Notes under the pieces: generated by a model | What the model was told of the DNA's origin: nothing | What the model saw: the letters and a program-made list of their open reading frames with translations, nothing else | Database searches by the model: none | Made by a program: the position numbers and the translations under genes | Assembly (NCBI GenBank): GCA_963169045.1 | Contig: CAUJDF010000036.1 | Location: forward strand, 1 to 54,643 | Direction of reading: 5' to 3' | DNA from: Myxococcota bacterium | GTDB taxonomy: Bacteria > Myxococcota_A > Bradymonadia > UBA7976 > UBA1532 | Length of the DNA stretch: 54,643 nt | Shown here: one piece after another, positions 1-7,897 of the stretch | Numbering within the stretch: position 1 is the stretch's first letter | How the letters are laid out: every line of letters begins with the position of its first letter

Positions 1-1
1 G

Positions 2-561
2 TTCCAGGGGCAGCACGCGCCAGGCGGCGGGCGGTTCCAGGGACAGTACGCGCCGGGCGGCGACCCGCGGCTCCGAGGCGGGGACGCACCGGGCGCGGCG
101 GGACAATTCGAGGGCCAGCACGCGCCGGGCGGCGACGGGCGGTTCCAGGGGCAGCACGCGCCGGGCGGCGACGGGCGGTTCCAGGGTGTAGATGCGCCGG
201 GCGGCGGCGGGGGGGTCCAGGGGCAGCACGCGCCGGGCGGCGACCCACGGCTCCGGGGCGGGTTCGCACCGGGCGCGGCGGGACAATTCGAGGGCCAGCA
301 CGCGCCGGGCGGCGACCCGCGGTTCCGGGGCGGGTTCGCACCGGGCGCGGCGGGACAATTCGAGGGCCAGCACGCGCCGGGCGGCGACCCGCGGTTCCTG
401 GGACAGCACGCGCCGGGCGGCGATCCGCGGTTCCTGGGACAGCACGTACCGGGTGGCGACCCGCGGTTCCAGGGACAGCACGCACCGGGCGGCGACGGGC
501 GGATGCGGGGCGGGTACGCGCCGGACGGCGACCCGCGGTTCCAGGGGCGGCACGCGCCGAC
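2..561 (+). repeat. 33-36 bp in-frame tandem repeats (about 16 copies)
   Basis: The unit is close to TTCCAGGGGCAGCACGCGCC followed by a GGCGGCGACCCGCGG-like tail. It recurs every 36 bp (33 bp once), always in the same reading frame. Two unit types alternate in part of the array (GQHAPGGD and GGFAPGAA types), which suggests higher-order duplication of 72-bp pairs. Confidence 0.9.
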
Positions 562-1192
562 GCAAGGCCAGGATCTGGCGGGAGTCGAGGGGCAGCACCC
601 GCCCGACGCCGCGCCCCGTCACCCGTCGGCCTCCGGCGGCTACGCGCCCGACATGGGTGGCGGGTTCGCGCCCGGCTTCGCCCCCCCCGGCGGACCACCC
701 GCGCCCGGGGCATCCGACGGGGAGCGTGGCGTCGATCCGCGCGCGCCGCGAGGGCGGCGGGCCCCCGTCGCCGATCCGGAGCTCGGGCCGGTCGGGCCGC
801 CGCTGCGCGCGGACGGCGCCGCGGGGATGCCCGCCGCGCCCATGCCGACGGCGGGCCGCGGGCGGCGGCCGCCGACGGACGCGGTGACGCCCGACGCGGC
901 GCTGCCGACGGCGGGCCGCGGACGGCGGCCGCCGACGGACGCGGTGGCGCCCGACGCGGCGCTGCCGGACCGCGGCCGTCGCGAGGCGGTCGCAGCAACC
1001 GAGGCCGAGCCGCCGCGCGGACGCAGCGAGCCCGCCGAAGCCGCTCCGCCGACGGACGCGCCGGCGCCGACCGCCGAGGCGGCCGCCGCCGAGCCCACCC
1101 CCGCCGCGCGCCGCCGCCGCCCACCCGCGGCGCCCGCCGACGACCACCCGGCCACCGAGTCGGCGGCGAACGCCCCCGACGACGCGCGGTAG
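2..1192 (+). CDS. 12-residue tandem-repeat protein, 3' part only
   Basis: The reading frame is open from the left edge to a TAG stop, so the true start lies outside the window. The first ~186 residues are about 16 imperfect copies of an 11-12 residue unit close to FQGQHAPGGDPR, some replaced by a variant unit like FRGGFAPGAAGQ. The rest is a Pro/Ala/Arg-rich, low-complexity tail that includes two copies of a 20-residue block containing AGRGRRPPTDAV. Third codon positions are mostly G/C in this frame, which supports it as the coding one. There is no catalytic motif, no visible membrane segment, and the composition (Gly, Pro, Gln, His, Asp) predicts disorder. Function is unknown; a cytoplasmic or secreted scaffold are both possible. 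The antisense frame over its 3' half is also open but I read it as a shadow. Confidence 0.6.
   Translation, partial: FQGQHAPGGGRFQGQYAPGGDPRLRGGDAPGAAGQFEGQHAPGGDGRFQGQHAPGGDGRFQGVDAPGGGGGVQGQHAPGGDPRLRGGFAPGAAGQFEGQHAPGGDPRFRGGFAPGAAGQFEGQHAPGGDPRFLGQHAPGGDPRFLGQHVPGGDPRFQGQHAPGGDGRMRGGYAPDGDPRFQGRHAPTQGQDLAGVEGQHPPDAAPRHPSASGGYAPDMGGGFAPGFAPPGGPPAPGASDGERGVDPRAPRGRRAPVADPELGPVGPPLRADGAAGMPAAPMPTAGRGRRPPTDAVTPDAALPTAGRGRRPPTDAVAPDAALPDRGRREAVAATEAEPPRGRSEPAEAAPPTDAPAPTAEAAAAEPTPAARRRRPPAAPADDHPATESAANAPDDAR
844..963 (+). repeat. 60-bp tandem duplication inside the repeat protein
   Basis: Two adjacent 60-bp blocks beginning CCGACGGCGGGCCGCGG are almost identical, differing at about two positions. 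They keep the reading frame and add 20 residues. Confidence 0.9.
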
Positions 1193-1326
1193 GCCGCCAG
1201 CCCAGCGACCTCCTCCCCCCGGCGAACGCCTGCCGCCGCTCCCGGGGCGGCGATGTCTCGTGTCGCGCGACATTGCCGCCGCGGACCGCCGTACCGCTAT
1301 TCAGAGCGGCGAAGGAGGCCCGAGGC

Positions 1327-2892
1327 ATGAGGACGATGGCCAGGTGGCTGGTGGCGCTGGTGGCGCTGGGGACGGGCGCGTGCGCCGTGGACAACGAGGC
1401 GGCGACCGCGGATGCGGACGCGGACGCGGCCGCCCAGGGCGGCGCCGGCGGGCAGTCCGGCGAGCAGCCCGGACCCGACGCGGCCCCGCAAGGCGGCGCG
1501 GGCGGTGCCGGCGGCGAAGGCGGCGAAGGCGGTGCGGGCGGGGCCGGCGGCGAGGGCGGCGCGGGCGGCGCGGGCGGCGCGGGTGGCGAAGGCGGCGCCG
1601 GCGGCGCTCCGGCAGCGCCCTGCGTCGAGGCGTGCGCGCGCATCTCCGCCTGCTCGCTCGAGGTGTGCGCCGGCCTCGACGCCGACGACGCCGCCGCCCT
1701 CGGCGCCGACTGCGCCGCGGCCTGTGCCCCCAACCCGGCGTTCGCCACCGTGGTGCGCGGCGCCGAAGGCTGCGAGACGGTCGTCGAGTTCGGCCGCTCG
1801 GTCTTCGACGACGCCTACCGCGACGCCTGCGCCGCCGACGAGCCCGAGCCCGATCCGGACGACCCGTCGACGTGCCGCTACCCGTGCGCCGCCGAGGGCG
1901 AGGCCTGCCGCGAGGGCCACTGCGTGCGCGCGGACGGCTCCTGCGTGACCGACTACCACTGCCGCACCGGCGTCGAGACCTGCTTTGACGGCCGCTGCGT
2001 GCCCGCGCAGTTCGCCGAGTGCCGCAGCTCCCAGGACTGCCACGAGCCGGCGCAGAGCTGTCGCTTCTTCGACCCAGACCCGCTGGCCAACGGCAGCTGC
2101 GTCTTCACCTGCGAGACCGACGACCAGTGCCCGATGAGCGAGATGTGCATCCCCGAGTACGGGAACGTCTGCTACTACGCGTTCTGCGGCGCCGGTCAGA
2201 ACAACGGCCAGGTCCGCGGCGCCTGCACCCTCGGGGGCGACGGGCAGTGGGGCGGGCTCTGTTATCCGCTCGCCCGCGGCAGCCAGCCGCCGGGCGGCGG
2301 CGAGATCGGCCTGTGCCTCGAGGGCGGCGACGCCGCGAAGGGCGCCCCGTGCGACTCCCAGGCCGAGGGCCGCGACGGGGCCGCCCGCGCCCTGCAGTGC
2401 GGTCCGGGTCTCATCTGCTTCGGCGACAACGACGATCCCGAGAACCCGGTCGACCCGCCGATGCTGCAGGGCACGTGCGTCCCGCTCTGTGATCCGCGCG
2501 CGCCGGCCTGCGGCGAGGACGAGACCTGCCTCGACTTCTCGTCGACCGACGACCCGGAGACGCCGGGTTACGACGACACGCTCGCCATCGGCGTGTGTTA
2601 CCCGAGCGACTGCGAGGTGCTCGAGCCCGACGCGTGCGCCGAGGGCGAGGCCTGCCGCGCGTTCGTCCTGACGACCCGCGCCGGCCAGTGCCAGCCGGCG
2701 GGGCAGGGGGGCGCCCTCGAAGCCTGCGCGACCAGCGACGACTGCGCCGGCGGTGCCATCTGCGGCGATGCCGAGGGAGGTACCGTCTGCTACCTGCCTT
2801 GCGACGTCGAGGGCGATCCCTGCCCCGAGGGCCTCGTGTGCTACGCCGATCCCACCTGGGCCGTCGGCCTCTGCGTCGACCCGGGCATGTGA
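1327..2892 (+). CDS. Cys-rich lipoprotein with Gly-rich spacer
   Basis: About 521 residues. The ATG was chosen because GAAGGAGG lies 8 nt upstream and because it gives a clean lipoprotein signal peptide, MRTMARWLVALVALG-TGAC, with the lipobox Cys near residue 18. After a short acidic stretch comes a GGAGGEGG-type spacer (about residues 35-95), then a Cys-rich region to the end with many short Cys-x(4-8)-Cys spacings, such as CVEACARISAC and CRSSQDCHEPAQSC. This is the layout of secreted, disulfide-rich surface proteins common in Myxococcota. No enzyme motif is visible, so the role is unknown. It is followed by the kup gene after about 70 nt on the same strand, with no reason to link their functions. 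Confidence 0.8.
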   Translation: MRTMARWLVALVALGTGACAVDNEAATADADADAAAQGGAGGQSGEQPGPDAAPQGGAGGAGGEGGEGGAGGAGGEGGAGGAGGAGGEGGAGGAPAAPCVEACARISACSLEVCAGLDADDAAALGADCAAACAPNPAFATVVRGAEGCETVVEFGRSVFDDAYRDACAADEPEPDPDDPSTCRYPCAAEGEACREGHCVRADGSCVTDYHCRTGVETCFDGRCVPAQFAECRSSQDCHEPAQSCRFFDPDPLANGSCVFTCETDDQCPMSEMCIPEYGNVCYYAFCGAGQNNGQVRGACTLGGDGQWGGLCYPLARGSQPPGGGEIGLCLEGGDAAKGAPCDSQAEGRDGAARALQCGPGLICFGDNDDPENPVDPPMLQGTCVPLCDPRAPACGEDETCLDFSSTDDPETPGYDDTLAIGVCYPSDCEVLEPDACAEGEACRAFVLTTRAGQCQPAGQGGALEACATSDDCAGGAICGDAEGGTVCYLPCDVEGDPCPEGLVCYADPTWAVGLCVDPGM

Positions 2893-2965
2893 TCCCCGCG
2901 ACGCCGCGTTGCGTCGCGGCGCGATTTCGCGCAGATTCCCGCCGCCGCACACGGAGGGGGAGCGC

Positions 2966-4882
2966 GTGGAGACCACCACCGGCGAGCGACCCGAGCCGAC
3001 GCGCCACGAGGAGGCGAAGCGCCTCGGCACGGCGCTCGCCGCGCTCGGCATCGTCTTCGGCGACATCGGCACGAGCCCGCTCTACGCCCTGCGCGAGTGC
3101 TTCTCGGGAGACCACGCCGTCCGCGCCGCCCCCGAGAACGTCCTCGGCGTGCTCTCGCTGATCGTCTGGGCCCTGCTCTTCACCGTCTCGCTCAAGTACC
3201 TCGTCTTCGTGATGCGCGCCGACAACCGTGGCGAGGGCGGCATCATGGCGCTGATGGCCCTGGTCCGCCCCGAGGGCCCGACGCGCGCCCGCCGCCGCAC
3301 GCTCATCGCCATCGGCCTGTTCGGCGCGGCCCTCCTCTACGGCGACGGCATGATCACCCCCGCGATCTCGGTCCTCAGCGCGATGGAGGGCCTCGAGGTG
3401 GCGGCCCCGGGGATGCACGCGTACGTCCTGCCGCTCACGATCACCGTGCTGGTGGTCTTCTTCTCCTTCCAGCGCCGCGGCACCTCGGGCCTCGGCGCCG
3501 TCTTCGGGCCGGTGCTGCTCCTCTGGTTCGGATCGCTCGGCGTCCTCGGCGCCGTCAGCCTCGTGCAGAGCCCGGGCGTCCTCGCGGCGCTGAACCCGCT
3601 CTATGCCGTCGGGTTCTTCGCCCACAACGGCTGGCATGGCTTCCTCGTGCTGGGCGCGGTCTTCCTGGCGGTCACCGGCGGCGAGGCGCTCTACGCCGAC
3701 ATGGGACATTTCGGCCGCCGTCCCATCCGCAGGGTGTGGGCCGCCGTCGTGCTGCCGGCTCTGTTGCTCAACTACTTCGGCCAGGGCGCGCTCATCCTGC
3801 GCGACGCCGGCGCGGCCCGGAACCCGTTCTACCTGCTCGTGCCGTCGTGGGGGCTCTACCCGATGATCGGCCTCGCCACCGCCGCCACCATCACCGCCTC
3901 CCAGGCGGTCATCTCCGGCGCGTTCTCGCTCACGCGCCAGGCCGTCCAGCTCGGCTACAGCCCCCGCCTGCACATCGAGCACACGTCCGGCCAGATCATG
4001 GGCCAGATCTACATCCCCCTCATCAACTGGGGGCTCATGCTCTCCACGATCGGTCTGGTCGTCGGCTTCGGCTCCTCGAGCCACCTCGCGGCGGCCTACG
4101 GCGTGGCCGTCTCGACCACGATGATCATCACGACGCTGCTGTTCTACGTCGTCGCGCGCTGGGTCTGGCGCTGGCGGCGCGTCACCGCGATCGGGCTGAC
4201 GCTGGCCTTCCTCGCCGTCGACCTCGCGTTCTTCGTGGCCAACGCGATCAAGATCCCGCACGGCGGGTGGTTCCCGCTGGCGATCGCCCTTTTCGCCTGG
4301 CTCGCGATGAGCACCTGGAACATCGGCCGCCGCCTCGTCTACGGCAACCTGCAGGCCCAGGCGCTGCCCTTCGACGTCTTCTTGCAGGACGTGCTCACGA
4401 GCGGCCTCGCGCGCGTCCCCGGCACCGCGATCTTCATGACGCGGCGTTTGGAAGGCACGCCCGGCGCCCTGTTGCACAACGTCAAGCACAACAAGGTCCT
4501 CCACGAGCGGGTCGTGCTGTTGACGGTCCTGACGGAAGAGGTCCCGCGCGTCCACCCCGGCGACCGGGTGCAGATCGAGGACCTGGGACACGGCTTCCAT
4601 CGCATCACCGCCCGCTATGGCTTCATGGAGCAGCCGGACGTGCCCGAGATCCTGCAGCGTGTGCGGCGCGAAGGGCTGACGTTCGAGCCGATGCGGACCA
4701 GCTTCTTCCTCGGCCGGCAGACGCTGGTGCCGAGCCGCCGCCGGGGCATGTCGCGATGGCGGCAGCGTCTGTTCATGTTCCTCTATCGCAACGAACAGAG
4801 CGCCACGAGCTACTACCGCATCCCGCCGAACCGCGTCGTCGAGCTCGGCGCACAGCTCGAGCTGGCCGATTCCACGGATTGA
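2966..4882 (+). CDS. kup: KUP/HAK/KT family potassium uptake protein
   Basis: 638 residues, matching the usual KUP length of about 620-640. It imports K+ with H+ across the inner membrane. Near the N terminus is the family signature GIVFGDIGTSPLYALRE, followed by about 12 hydrophobic segments and the conserved YGDGMITPAISVLSA and FFSFQRRGT blocks. The last ~150 residues form the soluble C-terminal domain ending in YYRIPPNRVVELGAQLEL. I chose the GTG at 2966 because ACGGAGGGGG lies just upstream; a longer in-frame extension exists but overlaps the preceding gene. The gene appears complete and intact. Confidence 0.95.
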   Translation: METTTGERPEPTRHEEAKRLGTALAALGIVFGDIGTSPLYALRECFSGDHAVRAAPENVLGVLSLIVWALLFTVSLKYLVFVMRADNRGEGGIMALMALVRPEGPTRARRRTLIAIGLFGAALLYGDGMITPAISVLSAMEGLEVAAPGMHAYVLPLTITVLVVFFSFQRRGTSGLGAVFGPVLLLWFGSLGVLGAVSLVQSPGVLAALNPLYAVGFFAHNGWHGFLVLGAVFLAVTGGEALYADMGHFGRRPIRRVWAAVVLPALLLNYFGQGALILRDAGAARNPFYLLVPSWGLYPMIGLATAATITASQAVISGAFSLTRQAVQLGYSPRLHIEHTSGQIMGQIYIPLINWGLMLSTIGLVVGFGSSSHLAAAYGVAVSTTMIITTLLFYVVARWVWRWRRVTAIGLTLAFLAVDLAFFVANAIKIPHGGWFPLAIALFAWLAMSTWNIGRRLVYGNLQAQALPFDVFLQDVLTSGLARVPGTAIFMTRRLEGTPGALLHNVKHNKVLHERVVLLTVLTEEVPRVHPGDRVQIEDLGHGFHRITARYGFMEQPDVPEILQRVRREGLTFEPMRTSFFLGRQTLVPSRRRGMSRWRQRLFMFLYRNEQSATSYYRIPPNRVVELGAQLELADSTD

Positions 4883-4906
4883 CGGAACGGCGTGGAGTCG
4901 CGTGCC

Positions 4907-5911
4907 ATGCGCAGGTTCATGGCACTGCTTGTCTTCGTGGCGGCCTGTGGCGACGGCGAGGGCGGCGGCTCGGCCGCGCGCGACGCCGGGGGCGACGCGG
5001 CGCCCGCGGTGCATCTGATCGAGGACGGCGCGTTGCGTCAAGCCATGCACCGCTCGCGCCTCTGCCAGGAGGACGTTTACGAGAGCGTCGAGCGCACCGT
5101 CCGCGAGAGTTACAGCGTCGGCGCGGGTGGCGGCAGCGGCAGAACGGCGATCGAGCGACCATTGAACCACGATCGCAGCTGGATGGCCCGAATCCCTGTC
5201 TGCCACAGCCAGGTCGCCACGGGCCGCATGAAGAGCACCTCGACGTGGTCGTCGGCACCCAACTCGAACCCCACGTACTCATCAAGGTCCTGGGTCGCGA
5301 GCTCGCCTTCGCGCCCGTCGAACAGGCGCTCCGCGGGCAGCTCCAACACCGCGAGCAGGCTCACCAGCTCGGCCTCCGGCCATCCCTCGTCGCCGCCGAC
5401 GCTCGCCGCCGCCTCGACGGGCATCTGCCCCGCGCGCTCGAGCAGCGCATCGCGGTGGCGTCCGCGGAGGATGCGGCGGTGGGCCAGCTGCGATGCTGCG
5501 AGCTTTCGTTCGCGGATCGCGAGCTTTCGTTCCGTGATCGCGAGCTCGCCCCGCCGGCGTCGATGGACGGGCCATGCGGGGCCCAGCGCCGCCGCGCGGC
5601 GCGCGTGTCGACCGCGACCGGCGGCTGTCTTCACCCGCGCAGCGAGGTGGCTCGATCCTCCCACGGCCAGGCTGTGGCGAGCCCGGGCGTCCCGGGGGGA
5701 CTCGGACCAGGGGGTGACAGATGCGCGACGTGCAAGGACGATGAAGGGGGCGGCCCTGCGCGGGCCGCTCGTGATCGGCGTGGCCACGGGGTGCAACTCG
5801 GGGCCGGCGGCGGGCGACGACCCGGGGTCGGTCAGGGCGCGAACGTCACCACGAGGCCGGCGGAGAGGAAGCGGCGGTCGTTCTGGCCGAGCGCGCCGCC
5901 GCGGTCGGTGA
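4907..5911 (+). CDS. Putative lipoprotein, C-terminal part doubtful
   Basis: The ATG has GGAG 9 nt upstream and gives a short lipoprotein signal, MRRFMALLVFVAAC, then a Gly/Asp/Ala linker and a plausible stretch to about residue 75 (HLIEDGALRQAM, CQEDVYESVERTVRESY). Beyond about nt 5130 the frame becomes Ser/Arg-rich and looks like the complement of another gene, and it runs antisense into the 5832-6374 gene before stopping at 5911. Either the real protein ends in another frame after a frameshift, or this is the 5' remnant of a broken gene. Only the first ~75 codons are well supported. Function unknown. Confidence 0.4.
   Translation: MRRFMALLVFVAACGDGEGGGSAARDAGGDAAPAVHLIEDGALRQAMHRSRLCQEDVYESVERTVRESYSVGAGGGSGRTAIERPLNHDRSWMARIPVCHSQVATGRMKSTSTWSSAPNSNPTYSSRSWVASSPSRPSNRRSAGSSNTASRLTSSASGHPSSPPTLAAASTGICPARSSSASRWRPRRMRRWASCDAASFRSRIASFRSVIASSPRRRRWTGHAGPSAAARRACRPRPAAVFTRAARWLDPPTARLWRARASRGDSDQGVTDARRARTMKGAALRGPLVIGVATGCNSGPAAGDDPGSVRARTSPRGRRRGSGGRSGRARRRGR
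5110..5634 (-). CDS. Hypothetical protein, weakly supported
   Basis: In this frame the region reads as an acidic, ordinary-looking protein of about 174 residues from a GTG at 5634, or about 104 residues from the ATG at 5424. It includes a short heptad-like stretch (LAITERKLAIRERK) and ends with LRSWFNGRSIAVLPL. Third-position G/C is high, but the opposite strand in register is almost as good, so strand choice rests mainly on amino-acid composition (Ala, Glu, Leu, Asp rather than Arg, His, Gln). No start has a convincing ribosome binding site. It overlaps the doubtful tail of the + strand lipoprotein. It could be a downstream member of the 5.8-13.2 kb operon or a decayed gene. Confidence 0.35.
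   Translation of the reverse strand: MKTAAGRGRHARRAAALGPAWPVHRRRRGELAITERKLAIRERKLAASQLAHRRILRGRHRDALLERAGQMPVEAAASVGGDEGWPEAELVSLLAVLELPAERLFDGREGELATQDLDEYVGFELGADDHVEVLFMRPVATWLWQTGIRAIQLRSWFNGRSIAVLPLPPPAPTL
5498..5546. repeat. Two and a third copies of a 21-bp direct repeat
   Basis: The 21-bp unit starting GCGAGCTTTCGTTC occurs at 5498 and 5519, and its first seven bases recur at 5540. The second copy differs in the last third. On the minus strand it encodes the heptad LAIxERK. Confidence 0.85.
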
Positions 5912-6374
5912 AGACCTGCACCTGCGCGGCCTCGAGGCCGAAGGACCAGACGCCGTCGGGCGTCCAGGCGAGGCCGCCGCCGGCCTCGAGCGCGAGGCCG
6001 GACTCGGAGGCGAGCCGGCCGTGGCCCACGTGCAGGTGCACGTCGAAGAGGACGGGCGGCTGGTCGAGGACGAGGCGCAGGCCGCCGCCGAGCACGAGCG
6101 CGCCGACGTCGTCGGGCATGCGTCCCCAGGTCACGGCGGCCTCGGGCACGATGCGGAAGTCCTCGCGGTCGAAGCGCCAGCCGGCGCGCGCGGCGAGGCC
6201 GGCGCCGAGCGACGCCTCGTCGGCGAGGCGCCCGACGGGGACGAGCGCGCGCGGTCCCGCGTCGAGCTGCACGCCGTCGGCCCACGCGGCCGCCGGGAGC
6301 GCCAGCCACGCCGCGCCGGCCGCCGCCCGCAGGCGCGCGCGCCACACGGCGCAGGCCGCCGGGCGCGGGCTCAC
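5832..6374 (-). CDS. Small outer-membrane beta-barrel-like protein
   Basis: 180 residues with an N-terminal signal peptide (basic start, then AGAAWLALPAAAWA) and alternating short amphipathic strands, for example ASLGAGLAARAGWRF and GLRLVLDQPPVLFDVHLHVG, ending VVTFAP. This is typical of small outer-membrane barrels, but I recognise no named family. It starts at a GTG whose TG is shared with the TGA of the preceding gene (GTGA overlap of 4 nt), so it is probably translationally coupled to that gene. It is the last well-supported gene of the minus-strand run that begins at 13224. Confidence 0.75.
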   Translation of the reverse strand: MSPRPAACAVWRARLRAAAGAAWLALPAAAWADGVQLDAGPRALVPVGRLADEASLGAGLAARAGWRFDREDFRIVPEAAVTWGRMPDDVGALVLGGGLRLVLDQPPVLFDVHLHVGHGRLASESGLALEAGGGLAWTPDGVWSFGLEAAQVQVFTDRGGALGQNDRRFLSAGLVVTFAP

Positions 6375-7897
6375 GGCGCCACCCGCAGGACGCCGAGCAG
6401 GCGCGGGGCCGCGCCGCCGCGGTAGTGCACCTGCATCGGCGGCCGCGCCGCCTCGCCGCGCACCACGCGCAGGCGCGCCACCGCGTAGTCATCCGACGAG
6501 ACGGGGAGACACACGCGCCCGTCCGATGCCACGGCGTGGCGACCCACCACCTCGCCGTCCTCGTCGAGGCGCTCGACCGCGCCCGCCGCGCCGGTGCCGT
6601 ACACCACGCCGAGGTCGCGCGCGCACAACCCCTCGGCCTCGAAGGCGAAGTCGTCGAGCGGCGAGACGCGCTCGAGATATGCCCGCGTGATGGCGTCGCG
6701 GCGCGCGAGCAGCGCGTCGACGAAGTATCGAGCCGCCGCGGGGTCCGAGTACCGGCCTTCGGCGACGATGGCTTCGAGCACGGGGCGGTCGAAGCGCGCC
6801 ACGAGCTTCGCGGCCCAGTAGCGGTCGGCGTCGTCGCACTCCCAGAACGCGGGGTAGGGCTCGTTGGCGTTCCAGTCGTCGGGGTCGAACGGCGCCGGCG
6901 TGAACCAGCCGAGGGCCGGGTACGGCGCCGGCGCGCGGTCCTCCCAGGCGCGCCGCCACAGGCCGAACGAGAACCAGCCGCGAAAGACGACGGGCCAGTC
7001 GACGCGGCCCTCGTAGCCGTTCCAGCCGCCCCAGGTGCCGATGCGGGTGAAGTCGATGAGATGGTGTCTCAAGAAGCGGCGACCGTCCTCCTCCACATAC
7101 ATGTCGAGGACGCTGTCCTCTTTCATGTCGGTGTGATTGACCCAGGCGCCGAACACACGGAGGGCGCGCAGCGAGCGGCGGTGCGGGTGGGGGATGGTGT
7201 CGTTGGGGTCGTCGGCGCGCACGCCCCAGGCCGGCGCCGGTCCCTTGGGCTTGCCGGGGAGGAGCTCGCTGGCGATGCCGCGGTAGCGGCCGTCGGGCAG
7301 GGGGACGGTGCGGACGAGCACGGCGTCGACGTCCGACGGGGTGACGTCGCGGGCGAGCGCGAGGTCCTCGCGGCGGAAGAAGACCACCTGGTCGTTCGCC
7401 ACGTGGTAGCCGAGCGCGTGGAAGATGCGGTTCACGACCACCCCCGCGCCGGTGTCGCGCTCGGGCACGCCCCGGTCGTCGAACTTCACGAGGAAGCGGC
7501 GCTTCGTGGCGTCTTCGAGCAGGAAGCCGGGCGTCGCGCCGCCGCGCTTGGCGCCGGCGACGGTGAGCGGCGGGCGCGGCGGTCCCTCGTTCGGGCGGCC
7601 GCGCGCGGCCTCCTCGGGCGACATCGCGCGCACGCCGATGCGGTTCTCGAACCAGGACGAGTCCGGCACCTCGTCGAGCGCGTTCACGTCGCGGGCGGGC
7701 GTGGTGCGCGGCAGGGAGAGCCCGTGGGGGACGACCCGCGTGAAGTTCACCTTCAGGCGGTAGACGCGCAAGAGCGGCTCGTGTTCCGCCGGCTCGGGGA
7801 TGTCGCGCGTGTCGTCGGCGCGCCAGACGATGGGGCGGTCCTCGAAGCGCGGCGCCGCGCCGCAGCCCAGGAGCAGCAGGGCGGCGAGCCACCTCAC
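6371..7897 (-). CDS. Lipoprotein of unknown function, kinase-like motifs
   Basis: 508 residues. The GTG start overlaps the upstream stop by 4 nt and gives the signal VRWLAALLLLGC, a lipobox. The body has a block RRFLVKFDDRGVPE, then GAGVVVNRIFHALGY, and later LRHHLIDFTRIGTWGG. These resemble, from memory, a family of uncharacterised proteins with distant HipA/Fam20-like kinase features: a Lys in the first block and an Asp in HLIDF would be the nucleotide-binding positions. That assignment is an inference. The gene sits between an Omp85-type barrel and a small barrel, all coupled by overlapping codons, so a periplasmic or outer-membrane location fits. Confidence 0.75.
   Translation of the reverse strand: MRWLAALLLLGCGAAPRFEDRPIVWRADDTRDIPEPAEHEPLLRVYRLKVNFTRVVPHGLSLPRTTPARDVNALDEVPDSSWFENRIGVRAMSPEEAARGRPNEGPPRPPLTVAGAKRGGATPGFLLEDATKRRFLVKFDDRGVPERDTGAGVVVNRIFHALGYHVANDQVVFFRREDLALARDVTPSDVDAVLVRTVPLPDGRYRGIASELLPGKPKGPAPAWGVRADDPNDTIPHPHRRSLRALRVFGAWVNHTDMKEDSVLDMYVEEDGRRFLRHHLIDFTRIGTWGGWNGYEGRVDWPVVFRGWFSFGLWRRAWEDRAPAPYPALGWFTPAPFDPDDWNANEPYPAFWECDDADRYWAAKLVARFDRPVLEAIVAEGRYSDPAAARYFVDALLARRDAITRAYLERVSPLDDFAFEAEGLCARDLGVVYGTGAAGAVERLDEDGEVVGRHAVASDGRVCLPVSSDDYAVARLRVVRGEAARPPMQVHYRGGAAPRLLGVLRVAP

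Noticed and set aside
1297-3072. 591-codon open frame on the minus strand
   Set aside because: It lies opposite the Cys-rich lipoprotein and kup, and its composition (Arg, Val, His, Ala) is that of an antisense shadow.
2411-5206. 931-codon minus-strand open frame opposite kup
   Set aside because: Kup is unmistakable on the other strand; long antisense frames are expected at this GC content.
3097-6690. 1197-codon plus-strand open frame
   Set aside because: It runs through kup in another frame and antisense to the barrel genes; Arg/His/Pro-rich throughout.
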